This document shows positions 1 through 7,078 of a stretch of 9,972 nt of DNA, one piece after another. Location of the stretch: the NCBI GenBank assembly GCA_020350865.1, contig CP070726.1, forward strand, positions 1,108,729-1,118,700, written 5' to 3'. This stretch comes from Thermoplasmata archaeon (lineage in GTDB: Archaea; Thermoplasmatota; Thermoplasmata; GCA-020350865). The position numbers and the translations under genes were made by a program. The first letter of the stretch is position 1. Each line of letters starts with the position of its first letter. Under the pieces are notes generated by a model. The model worked only from the letters and a program-made list of their open reading frames with translations, had not been told where the DNA came from and made no database searches.

Positions 1-1553
1 ATGGCCAGCTCCATACCGAAGAAGACCATGGGCCAGTTCATCTTGCCCCCGAATATACCCTCCACGATGCCCTTCATGGCCAGTGCCTGCGGTGCAGCCA
101 GGTTCTCGCTGCCGATGGTATAGGCGGCATGGAGGACCATGAGCGTGGGGGCTATGACCACGGCCGCCGCAACAACACCGATGAACATGGAGTACTGCAG
201 GTATTTTGGTGTGGAGCCGATGATCTGTCCCGTCTTCAGGCTCTGCGTCACATCCCCTGCAATGGCCGCACAGCAGCAGATCAATGCCGCAACCCCAATG
301 GCTGTGGCCATGGCAGGATCGCCCCTTGCACCCAATAAGAAAAGCACGATTGAGATTATCAGAAGCACAGCGATGGTGACACCCGATATGGGGTTGTTCG
401 AGCTGCCTATGATGCCTGCAAGATAGCCAGCTACTGTTGTGAAGAGGAAGGCCGATATGAATCCCACAATGGCGCAGACGAAGGCCTGTACGAAATTGCC
501 TGACAGGTAGTAGTAGACCCCGAAGATCGGGATGATCAATGCCCCGGCAATCATGAGGGACTTGCGTATTGAGAGGTCTTCTTCCGTTCTCACCACAGCC
601 TCCACCTCCACCATGGCTTCCTTGGAGGGGAAGGCCTTCTTGATGCCGCTTATGATGGCGTTTCTCATCTTCCACAGGGTCCAGAAGCTCCCCACTATCA
701 TGCAGCCCACCCCGATGAATATGAGATGGTCGAACCTGATCTGGTTGAAGGCTGCAACGGGATCCGTGATCGTGTTGCCTTCCTCGTCAACAGGGAGTCC
801 GTTCACACCGATGATGATGGGTGCGATAATCACCCACCCGATGACGCCGCCGATGAATATGAGCGACGCGATCCTCAAACCTATGATGTACCCCACACCC
901 AGGAGTGCGGCGGAGAGGTCGGAGCCCCCGTACATCTTGGTTGGCCCAGCATCCCCCGCACCCTCCACCTTGTCCTTCCAGAGACCCAGGGCGTACTCCT
1001 TGCCGTTCACAACCAGGGATGCACCCATTTTGAAAAGGGCTCCGATGCCCAGTGCCCCGAAGACATAGGCTGCGGCCTTGCCCCCCTTCTCTGCCGCGAT
1101 GATCACCTCTGCCGAGGCCACACCCTCCGGAAACGGCAGGTCAAGGTCGATGATCAGTATCTTTCTGAGCAGCACGGTGAAGAGCACACCGAGTATCCCG
1201 CCCACGAGGGCAACCGCCGTTGTGATGGTGTAATCGATGTTGTCCCAGACCCCGATGATGACCAGGGCGGGAATGGTGAATATGACTCCTGCAGCCAGGG
1301 ATTCGCCTGTGGAGGCCATGGTCTTGGACAGCGTGATCTCGAGGACGGAGCCTTTCAGGCCCTTGAACACCGCCGCTGAAATCACGGCGGCCGGGATGGC
1401 GGCCGAAACAGTCATGCCTACCTTGAGGCCCAGGTATGCGTTTGCCGCGGCCATAACAACGGACAAGATTACACCCAAAATCACGGCCCGAATCGTTAGT
1501 TCGAGCATCCTCACCTCTGGCCTTACATAGGGCACAAAATCCTCGTCTGCCAA
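1..1553 (-). CDS. OPT-family oligopeptide transporter (C-terminus cut off)
   Basis: A multi-pass membrane transporter of the OPT superfamily, whose members carry oligopeptides or metal-chelate complexes into the cell, usually with protons. I translated 517 codons without a stop; family members usually have about 600-700 residues, so the last helices lie outside the window. The family N-terminus is plain: FVPYVRPE near residues 6-13, then ELTIRAVILG, then NAYLGLKVGMTVSASIPAA near residues 40-60. A further family segment, SSNNPISGVTIA, lies around residues 395-405. I chose the TTG at 1553 because it puts the conserved FVPY segment just inside the protein and has AAGGT seven bases upstream; the first ATG, at 1508, would delete it. 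Start of purM-side neighbour: purM ends 70 bp upstream. The substrate cannot be read from sequence; OPT members of this kind are often called peptide transporters without proof. Confidence 0.92.
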   Translation of the reverse strand, partial: MADEDFVPYVRPEVRMLELTIRAVILGVILSVVMAAANAYLGLKVGMTVSAAIPAAVISAAVFKGLKGSVLEITLSKTMASTGESLAAGVIFTIPALVIIGVWDNIDYTITTAVALVGGILGVLFTVLLRKILIIDLDLPFPEGVASAEVIIAAEKGGKAAAYVFGALGIGALFKMGASLVVNGKEYALGLWKDKVEGAGDAGPTKMYGGSDLSAALLGVGYIIGLRIASLIFIGGVIGWVIIAPIIIGVNGLPVDEEGNTITDPVAAFNQIRFDHLIFIGVGCMIVGSFWTLWKMRNAIISGIKKAFPSKEAMVEVEAVVRTEEDLSIRKSLMIAGALIIPIFGVYYYLSGNFVQAFVCAIVGFISAFLFTTVAGYLAGIIGSSNNPISGVTIAVLLIISIVLFLLGARGDPAMATAIGVAALICCCAAIAGDVTQSLKTGQIIGSTPKYLQYSMFIGVVAAAVVIAPTLMVLHAAYTIGSENLAAPQALAMKGIVEGIFGGKMNWPMVFFGMELA

Positions 1554-1587
1554 CTTAACTACCTTGCAATGGGAAAGCAGTAGGGGT

Positions 1588-1600
1588 TTAAAAAAATAAT
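1588..1600 (-). promoter_or_regulatory. T-rich element between purM and the OPT gene: terminator and possible TATA box
   Basis: Read on the minus strand this is ATTATTTTTTTAAA. It begins about 23 bases after the purM stop codon and lies about 35-47 bases before the TTG start of the transporter. Its T-tract could end the purM transcript, as oligo-T does in archaea, and its T/A-rich core could act as a TATA box for the transporter. Both roles are inferred from position and composition. Confidence 0.4.
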
Positions 1601-1623
1601 CCATGGGCCTATCTGTACCAGCC

Positions 1624-2658
1624 CTAATATTTCAGCCCCAGTCTCGGCAGGCTCACGCCCTCCCCCTCAACAACCTCGCCCACCACCTTGGCCTCAACCT
1701 TGCCCTCCAGTACCCCAAGTATTCCCTCCGCATCCTCCTTCTCCGCAACCATGCAAAAACCCATGCCCATGTTGAAGGTTCTGTACATCTCCTTGTCCCG
1801 GACGTTGCCCAGTTTCTGAAGGTGGACGAAAACATCCTGGGGCTCAAAGGGATCAGTGATCTTGAATTCCACACCCTTCTTCAGTCGTGAAAGGTTTTTC
1901 AGGCCGCCCCCCGTGATATGGGCCATACCCTTGACCTTGAACTTCCTCACGACCTCAAGGACCTCCTTGACGTAGATGCTCGTGGGAATGAGCAGTGTCT
2001 CTCCGACAGGAAGGTTCGAACCTGGAAAGCAATCTTGGTAGGACAGCCCGTTCCTCTCCACGATCTTCCTGGCCAGTGTGAGCCCGTTGGAGTGTATGCC
2101 CGAGCTTTTCAGGCCGATTATCACATCGCCGGGCGCGATGTCCTCGCCGGTGATGATCTCCTCCTTTTTCACATAGCCGAGGCACGTGCCCGCCAGCTCG
2201 AAACCGCTGATGATATCCGGGAGGCTGGCGGTTTCCCCGCCGATGATCGAAACCCCGGCCATCTCCGCGGCCCTTGCCAGTCCGATGCCGATTTCCTCTG
2301 CCATATGCTCGTCGTACTTCTCGATGGCAAAGAAATCCACAAAGGCGATGGGTGTGGCGCCGATGCATATCATGTCGTTTGCGTTCATGGCCATGCAGTC
2401 GATGCCCACCGTGTCCCATTTTCCCAGGGCATCCGCGATCTTGCCCTTTGTACCGATGCTGTCCGTGCAGAGGGAAAGCGCCACTTCCCCGAAATCCACC
2501 AGGCCCGTGTAGTGCCCGGGAAGGTCCAGGGGTTGTGCAAATCCCCTGCCCGCGGTCTTTATCTTGGAGATGATGGCCTTAACCATGCCCTCCTCCTTGT
2601 CAATGTCCACCCCTGCCTCTGCGTAGGTCATGTCCTTTTTCTTCTCCTCATCGGTCAT
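1624..2658 (-). CDS. purM: Phosphoribosylformylglycinamidine cyclo-ligase (AIR synthetase)
   Basis: Closes the imidazole ring in purine synthesis, converting FGAM and ATP to AIR, ADP and phosphate in the cytoplasm. The 344 residues match the usual family length. PurM landmarks occur in order: YAEAGVDID near residue 12, CTDSIGTKGK (64-73) with the metal/nucleotide aspartate D66, GIDCMAMNANDM (85-96), GGETASLPD (140-148), SSGIHSNGLTLAR (185-197), HITGGG (247-252) and YRTFNMGMG (292-300). The first ATG at 2658 has no clear ribosome-binding site; the second, at 2631 (MTYAEAGVD), follows purine-rich GAGGAGAAGAAAAAGG and is a realistic alternative start that removes only nine polar residues. No other purine gene is in the window, so it is probably a lone gene between two unrelated units. 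Function is certain; the exact start is not. Confidence 0.97.
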   Translation of the reverse strand: MTDEEKKKDMTYAEAGVDIDKEEGMVKAIISKIKTAGRGFAQPLDLPGHYTGLVDFGEVALSLCTDSIGTKGKIADALGKWDTVGIDCMAMNANDMICIGATPIAFVDFFAIEKYDEHMAEEIGIGLARAAEMAGVSIIGGETASLPDIISGFELAGTCLGYVKKEEIITGEDIAPGDVIIGLKSSGIHSNGLTLARKIVERNGLSYQDCFPGSNLPVGETLLIPTSIYVKEVLEVVRKFKVKGMAHITGGGLKNLSRLKKGVEFKITDPFEPQDVFVHLQKLGNVRDKEMYRTFNMGMGFCMVAEKEDAEGILGVLEGKVEAKVVGEVVEGEGVSLPRLGLKY

Positions 2659-2686
2659 GGGACCACGGCGGTTAATGGGGATTGGG

Positions 2687-2786
2687 GATAGTAAGGTTTT
2701 TGATTGGCGATCGCTTAGAACCCAGCATTTGCAGATATGGAGGGAGGTAATTGCTCTTTCCGTGCCTCATCATTTTGATCTTATAA
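2687..2786 (-). promoter_or_regulatory. Candidate promoter region of purM
   Basis: Two A/T-rich candidates lie in the 148-bp gap before purM. TTATAAG at 2780-2786 is the better TATA match but implies a leader of about 100 bases. AAAAACCTTACTATC at 2687-2701 is a poorer match but sits about 30-40 bases before the ATG, a normal distance for a short-leader archaeal gene. I cannot decide between them. Confidence 0.3.
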
Positions 2787-2789
2787 CAA

Positions 2790-2806
2790 TCCTTTAAGAA
2801 AAGGTG
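2790..2806 (-). terminator. Weak hairpin/T-rich terminator after the radical SAM gene
   Basis: Directly after the TGA stop the minus strand reads CACCTTTTCTTAAAGG. CCTTT and AAAGG can pair around a TCTT loop, and the stretch is T-rich. This would end the three-gene UbiA/radical SAM transcript. The stem is only five pairs, so T-tract termination is more likely than hairpin termination. Confidence 0.35.
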
Positions 2807-4123
2807 TCAAGGATACAGCTCCAAAGTCCGCTGGATTTTCTTGTTCACCAGCCGAGCCAACTTCCCGTGGACATACGACAGAAAAACAGCATACGCAAAG
2901 GACTCTACACCCCGCATGCGGGAGAATATTTTTTTGGCTTCCGAGCCGAATTGGGATACCTCGCTCAACAGCCAAAGGTATCCCTCCAAAAGTTCTCTTC
3001 GGGTCATAAGCTTGGGTTGAAATACGACGTCCATACCGGAATACCGACTCCAATCCTCCGTAAGAATCCTTCCCTCCTTTTTGTATCTCGAAAAAATATT
3101 GGTGGTAGGATAAGGGACAAGAAGAAATCCCGCAGGAAAATCGATGCCCATTCTCTCGAAATTCTCCAAACTTTCTGCAAAAACACGCTTATCATCCGTG
3201 TCCCATCCGTAGATAAAACTGCCCATAACCTCTATTCCCCGGTCATGGAGCTCGGAGATCACCATTTGATAATCCATACCGAGGTTTCTGTACTTTCTCA
3301 TGGACCTTAATGTGGCATCGGAGAAGCTCTCGAAACCGATCTCCAAGGCGAAGCAGCCTGTTTCTGCCATGGTATCCATGATCTGCGGGTATTTGACTAT
3401 ATCCATGGAAGCCAAAGCCATCCATCTAAAGTTATGATCTTTCAGCTTCTTAATGAGAGCCAGGCATTTTTCGGGATCGGCCAGCAAATTCGGCGCGCTG
3501 ATGAGAAGGAATCTTTTATTTATTGATGTCAGTTCCCTTTCCAACAGTTTTGGATCCTTGTAGACAAATTTTCCCTTGCAACTGAACCCTACAGAGCAGA
3601 ATTCGCATTGGTTTGGACACCCCCTCGCAAATTCCACACACTCCAAAGAATAACGATATCGGGAGAATATGCTTCTATCTGGAATTGGCATGGTTTTTGA
3701 TTGCATCCACCCTCCGTGGTATATGTGTTGAAGGTTTCCGTCTGTAAAATCGAACAGGGCCTTTTCCCAAACCGGTTCCGCATCCCCTACAACCACACTA
3801 TCACAATGAGCCAATGCATCCTTTGGGAAAAAGGAAGAATGGATACCGCCCATGATGCAAGGAACCCCTTTTCTCCGGCACAGATCACCGATCCTATATG
3901 CCTCATAGATACTCGGTGTGAAGGTGGATAGGGCGACGAGATCAGCTTTTTCAAAGGTATCCTCCGTTATTTTCTCCCGTGCCCCTTGTATGAACCGCAC
4001 ATCCCAGGATTCATGAGGGGTAAGACCAGCCAAAACTCCCGCCCATAGAGGCACTCTTGCGGTCTTCACCGTACTCAGAATTATCGGGGAAGGGGGGCTG
4101 AGCAGCAGCAACCTTTTTTTCAA
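2807..4123 (-). CDS. Radical SAM enzyme with B12-binding-like domain and DUF4070-like C-terminus
   Basis: A 438-residue [4Fe-4S] radical SAM enzyme. The cluster motif CX3CX2C is at C169, C173 and C176 (ARGCPNQCEFC). An FALEIGFES segment (258-266) matches the glycine/glutamate-rich SAM-binding strand, and GSFIYG (301-306) follows as expected. Residues 1-130 form a Rossmann-like B12-binding-type domain (ADLVALSTFTP 60-70, VPCIMGGIHSSFFP 87-100), but the cobalamin-ligand motif DxHxxG is absent. The C-terminal part (PYPTTNIFSRYKKEGRI, then TEDWSRYSGMDVVFQPK) resembles DUF4070, found in B12-domain radical SAM enzymes such as those of hopanoid synthesis. It starts at a TTG, placed by a strong GGAGGT site five bases upstream. 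As last gene of an operon with two UbiA prenyltransferases, it probably modifies a prenyl lipid or quinone by methylation, C-C coupling or ring formation. The reaction itself cannot be named. Confidence 0.9.
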   Translation of the reverse strand: MKKRLLLLSPPSPIILSTVKTARVPLWAGVLAGLTPHESWDVRFIQGAREKITEDTFEKADLVALSTFTPSIYEAYRIGDLCRRKGVPCIMGGIHSSFFPKDALAHCDSVVVGDAEPVWEKALFDFTDGNLQHIYHGGWMQSKTMPIPDRSIFSRYRYSLECVEFARGCPNQCEFCSVGFSCKGKFVYKDPKLLERELTSINKRFLLISAPNLLADPEKCLALIKKLKDHNFRWMALASMDIVKYPQIMDTMAETGCFALEIGFESFSDATLRSMRKYRNLGMDYQMVISELHDRGIEVMGSFIYGWDTDDKRVFAESLENFERMGIDFPAGFLLVPYPTTNIFSRYKKEGRILTEDWSRYSGMDVVFQPKLMTRRELLEGYLWLLSEVSQFGSEAKKIFSRMRGVESFAYAVFLSYVHGKLARLVNKKIQRTLELYP

Positions 4124-4128
4124 AGCTG

Positions 4129-4136
4129 ACCTCCTT
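4129..4136 (-). promoter_or_regulatory. Strong ribosome-binding site that fixes a TTG start
   Basis: The 21-bp gap after the upstream prenyltransferase reads AAAGGAGGTCAGCTTTG on the minus strand. GGAGGT ends five bases before the TTG and matches the archaeal anti-Shine-Dalgarno sequence well. It selects this TTG and shows that the radical SAM gene is translated independently from the same message. Confidence 0.7.
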
Positions 4137-4144
4137 TGGCCTTA

Positions 4145-5149
4145 CTAGATCGTCGGAATTATTTTACCGTATGTTATGATATTGGAAATAATTGCCCATG
4201 AAAGTGGGAATACCGTTATGAACAGCACAATCTCAATCGGGAGCGCAAGCATAAAAATCGTAGGTATCAGGAGATATGACAAAATCACGTAATTCCTGAT
4301 CAGGGCAAGTACTTTTTTCCTGTTCGTGGGGGCTGCGCCCGTAAAATTGGTAACAGCCCTGACAATGCCAAAACTGATTAAAAAAACAATCGCGTAATAG
4401 ATTACCAGCCGAATCGCATTGAGGGATGGAAGAACGAGCCACGGCGCCAAAACGGTGACGAGGAACAGAGCGAACAATTGACATGTCAAATAAATAAAAT
4501 ACGAATCTGAAAAACGAAGCCTGTCTTTTTTTACCCTGATACCCAAAACCCACGCAGTGGTTCTCCCACCACCTTTCGGATCATGAACGATATCCTTGAG
4601 ACCACCGATTACCGCCACGTTGAAAAACATAACCACGCCCACCATTAAAAGCAGGACTATCGTTAAATTGGGAGGCCTAAGAGCCGTACTTGCGGCCCCC
4701 GATAAAGTGAATATGACTGCCCAGGAGGCATAGATTACTTCCATTCCCGGGACCTTCTTACTGAACAGAGCATACACGATGCCCAAAGAAAAGGAGAGAT
4801 AGAGGAGCATTATTACGATTAGCTTGTGAAAGAAAAGGGGGGTAATGATAATCCCGGCGATTCCAAAAGACCAGACATATGCCTCGGCCTCGGCAACCGA
4901 TACCGTACCCTTAACCAACGGTTTATCTCCCAGGTCCTTTGATTTCGAATCGAAGCGGATATCGACGATCTCGTTCAGGATATAGCCGGCACCGTGGCCC
5001 AAAAGTCCGATGATGAACAACTTCAACAGGAGTATTTTATCCCACGAACCGGTAGAAAGAGCGCCCAAACAGGGAAGAAATGCCATAAATCCCGCAGCAT
5101 AGAGACGGTATAATTTAAAACGCTCCTTTATTTTATCTAGAATGTTCAT
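4145..5149 (-). CDS. UbiA-family prenyltransferase (second gene of the operon)
   Basis: An integral membrane enzyme of the UbiA superfamily, which joins a polyprenyl diphosphate to an aromatic, glyceryl or other acceptor. At 334 residues it is within the family range and has about eight or nine hydrophobic helices. Both Mg-diphosphate motifs are intact: NxxxDxxxD at N59, D63 and D67 (NEIVDIRFD), and DxxxD at D186 and D190 (KDIVHDPKGGGRTTAWVLG). The N-terminal LYRLYAAGFMAFLP replaces the MenA-type RPQF segment of its neighbour, so the two are distant paralogues with different acceptors. Its ATG follows the TAA of the upstream gene with no base between, which suggests coupled translation; only a weak GGTG lies upstream. 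Two stops in a row (TAG TAA) end it. Archaeal UbiA members include DGGGP synthase of ether-lipid synthesis and quinone-type enzymes; I cannot assign which. Confidence 0.88.
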   Translation of the reverse strand: MNILDKIKERFKLYRLYAAGFMAFLPCLGALSTGSWDKILLLKLFIIGLLGHGAGYILNEIVDIRFDSKSKDLGDKPLVKGTVSVAEAEAYVWSFGIAGIIITPLFFHKLIVIMLLYLSFSLGIVYALFSKKVPGMEVIYASWAVIFTLSGAASTALRPPNLTIVLLLMVGVVMFFNVAVIGGLKDIVHDPKGGGRTTAWVLGIRVKKDRLRFSDSYFIYLTCQLFALFLVTVLAPWLVLPSLNAIRLVIYYAIVFLISFGIVRAVTNFTGAAPTNRKKVLALIRNYVILSYLLIPTIFMLALPIEIVLFITVFPLSWAIISNIITYGKIIPTI

Positions 5150-6154
5150 TTACACATCAACACCGATTACCAAGACGAATCCCAGTAAGTTCATAAGGAC
5201 AAATCCAAAGCCTGCTAAGAATATCTTTTTCGGTTCCGGGATGATTTCCTCTTTACCTTCGATGATAAGTCCCTTTAAACGCGAAATGTTGATAGAATGT
5301 AATGGTACGGAAAGGGCAATTAACAATGTAACTATCAAAGGAAATCCGAAAAAAACGAAGATTATACAGAGAAGGTAGCATAATATCAGAAGCGTTAGAT
5401 ATAACAAGGCGGTCCTCCTTCTGCCTAATTTTACAACAAGGTTCCTTTTTCCTGATAATCTGTCCGAATGCCAATCGGGAAATTCGAGACCCAAAAGGGA
5501 GATGAACAATATAAAGAAGATGGGAACCGAGGTCAAGATGGAGAGGGGTGTGATTGTGCCTGTCTGTAGGTAGACCACCGCGGGTATGATCAATAGTCCT
5601 GCCGCCGATCCAACAGCTATCTCGCCGAACCCCCTATAAGCGAGTTTGAACGGTGGTCCGACGTAAGCATAGGCCAGAAAGGCCCCTATTAAATACAGGG
5701 GCAAAGTGAGAGGCCCTGTGTTCAAAATAAATGCAAGCACGAGAAATAATACCGCGCTAATAATAAAACAGAGCGTACTGAAAATCATCGCCCATTTTCT
5801 ATCGATAAGTCCGTCCACCAAGGCGCCGCTCCCACCGCTGAAGCCCCCGCGCTTTTTGTTTATCAGGTCGGTTTCAAAGTCAAAATAATCGTTGCTGTAT
5901 CTTGCTGCCTGCTGGGTCAAGATGATGCCGAAAAAACCAACAATTAATACATCCATGCGGATGGAATTTTCCTCATATATGGTGATAAGAAGACCTATGC
6001 AGTATGGTAGGATACCGACTATCAAAAATTGGGGACGGGAAAGGCGGATGAAACCTTTGATAAACGTGCTTTTCAATATCTCACCAACCGGTAAACCCTC
6101 ATATCGGATTCGTATTGTGTGATCCACGGTAGTCAGGTGACCTAGATTTATCAT
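5150..6154 (-). CDS. UbiA-family prenyltransferase, MenA-like (first gene of the operon)
   Basis: A UbiA-superfamily membrane prenyltransferase of 334 residues. The first aspartate motif is NDYFDFETD (N88, D92, D96) and the second PDWHSD (D227, D231), followed by SGKRNLVVKLG. Features shared with MenA-type enzymes are RLSRPQF at the first helix (37-43), GGSGALVDGLI (107-117) and YVGPPFKLAYRGFGEIAVG (164-182). MenA attaches a prenyl tail to a naphthoate-type ring; a related acceptor is plausible but unproven. About 36 polar residues precede the first helix, more than in most relatives. The ATG at 6154 has AGGAT nine bases upstream and is preceded by a strong TATA box; a GTG ten codons in is an alternative start. 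It opens a three-gene unit with a second UbiA gene and a radical SAM gene. No other quinone-synthesis gene is in the window. Confidence 0.9.
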   Translation of the reverse strand: MINLGHLTTVDHTIRIRYEGLPVGEILKSTFIKGFIRLSRPQFLIVGILPYCIGLLITIYEENSIRMDVLIVGFFGIILTQQAARYSNDYFDFETDLINKKRGGFSGGSGALVDGLIDRKWAMIFSTLCFIISAVLFLVLAFILNTGPLTLPLYLIGAFLAYAYVGPPFKLAYRGFGEIAVGSAAGLLIIPAVVYLQTGTITPLSILTSVPIFFILFISLLGLEFPDWHSDRLSGKRNLVVKLGRRRTALLYLTLLILCYLLCIIFVFFGFPLIVTLLIALSVPLHSINISRLKGLIIEGKEEIIPEPKKIFLAGFGFVLMNLLGFVLVIGVDV

Positions 6155-6200
6155 TGATTATATCCTGAAATATCTCCTCGCCAGATTATTCGTTGGTAGA

Positions 6201-6213
6201 AATATATAAATAA
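6201..6213 (-). promoter_or_regulatory. Strong archaeal TATA box for the UbiA/radical SAM operon
   Basis: The minus strand reads TTATTTATATATT, close to the archaeal TATA consensus, with an A-rich BRE-like stretch (GAGTAAA) just upstream. A transcript start about 25 bases downstream would fall near 6180, giving a leader of about 27 bases that includes the GAGGAG and AGGAT purine stretches before the ATG at 6154. This is the clearest promoter in the window. Confidence 0.65.
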
Positions 6214-6232
6214 TTTACTCATCTAAATTTGG

Positions 6233-6246
6233 GTTTACATGTAAAC
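6233..6246. promoter_or_regulatory. Perfect 14-bp palindrome, probable regulator-binding site
   Basis: GTTTACATGTAAAC is identical on both strands. It lies 19 bp upstream of the TATA box of the UbiA/radical SAM operon and after the end of the KaiC-like gene, so it is free of coding constraint. A site upstream of TATA/BRE is where archaeal activators often bind, although a repressor cannot be excluded. The bound protein is unknown, and no regulator gene is in the window. Confidence 0.5.
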
Positions 6247-6289
6247 TTGAATGTTTTTCAAAATATCGTATAGTTGCCGGATGGCATTT

Positions 6290-7057
6290 TTAAATGTCTG
6301 AACTTAGCACCACCACACCATCTCCCTTCTTGATTTCCATGGGGTGGGTCCTATCGTCGTGGTCCGAGCCTCTGAGCTTCTCAACGGATATCATCCGCCT
6401 GATCCGGTCCTTTTCCCGCGCCTTGTGCAGCCGAATCTCGCCCCTTGCGAGGAATATCTCGGGAGTGAGTCCGTACTCCTCGGGTGTCTCAACGGTCAGA
6501 AGGCATGTGATTTTGGATTCCGATAGGAACCTTAAAAACGACTGGAGGTGCACCTCCTCGTCAGAAACCATGCAGAAGAATCTCAGGGCGGTGAGCGAAT
6601 CCAGCACCATGCGCTTGTACTTCGTCCTTCTCAGCTCGTGCTTCAGCGTGGTCTGGAGCGAATGAACACTCACCACTATGGACTTGTACCTGGAGGTCTT
6701 CCTGATCTCCGGGGATATCTCCCGCATCCTCGTCACCCATCTCTTCGGCGATATCTCCATGACGGGGGTGGGCTCGTACCGCCTGATGTCCGAGTTTGCA
6801 TCCAGGATCTCCACACCACCAACCTTCAGGTCCAGCGCTTCCATGTTCTGCTTTATCTCGTTTGGCGGCTCCTCCAGCGCCACGAAGAGCACCCTCTCCC
6901 CGGTATGCAGCCCTTCCAGCAGGAACTGCATGCCCAGTGTGGTCTTGCCCGAGCCCGCAGGTCCGGATATCACATACGGTCTCTCCGGAATAAGACCCCC
7001 TTCGAGCATCTTATCGAGACCCGGGATACCGGTCTTCAATCTGTTTTGCCGCCTCAT
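6290..7057 (-). CDS. KaiC-like RecA-superfamily ATPase, second of a tandem pair
   Basis: A single-domain ATPase of the KaiC/RAD55-like group (RecA fold), 255 residues. The N-terminus TGIPGLDKMLEGGLIPERP (9-27) is the typical KaiC-domain opening. Walker A is GPAGSGKTT (32-40), the catalytic glutamate pair is E62-E63 in ALEEPPNEI, and Walker B is RMVLD with D153. The KaiC-type closing strand ISVEKLRGS (223-231) is present, followed by HPMEI. Only one domain is present, against two in cyanobacterial KaiC, so it is not a clock protein in the strict sense. Archaeal relatives are thought to act as ATP-driven switches in signalling or gene regulation, but few have a proven role. It starts at an ATG with AGGTCGA upstream, 21 bp after the paralogue, so the two are almost certainly co-transcribed and may form a mixed ring. 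A strand near residues 100-150 carries the SVHSLQ segment seen also in the partner. Confidence 0.87.
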   Translation of the reverse strand: MRRQNRLKTGIPGLDKMLEGGLIPERPYVISGPAGSGKTTLGMQFLLEGLHTGERVLFVALEEPPNEIKQNMEALDLKVGGVEILDANSDIRRYEPTPVMEISPKRWVTRMREISPEIRKTSRYKSIVVSVHSLQTTLKHELRRTKYKRMVLDSLTALRFFCMVSDEEVHLQSFLRFLSESKITCLLTVETPEEYGLTPEIFLARGEIRLHKAREKDRIRRMISVEKLRGSDHDDRTHPMEIKKGDGVVVLSSDI

Positions 7058-7078
7058 GGCACTCGACCTGTCTTTTTC

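Noticed and set aside
532..1379. Plus-strand open frames of 178 and 217 codons opposite the OPT transporter.
   Set aside because: Both are antisense shadows of a well-supported transporter; the first merely reads its hydrophobic codons backwards as Met- and Pro-rich sequence.
1918..2691. A 257-codon open frame on the plus strand, antisense to purM.
   Set aside because: It mirrors purM, which has every family motif. The antisense product resembles nothing known.
2707..2714. GCGATCGC, an eight-base palindrome like the cyanobacterial HIP1 repeat.
   Set aside because: A single copy of a short G+C-rich palindrome is expected by chance; it is not repeated nearby.
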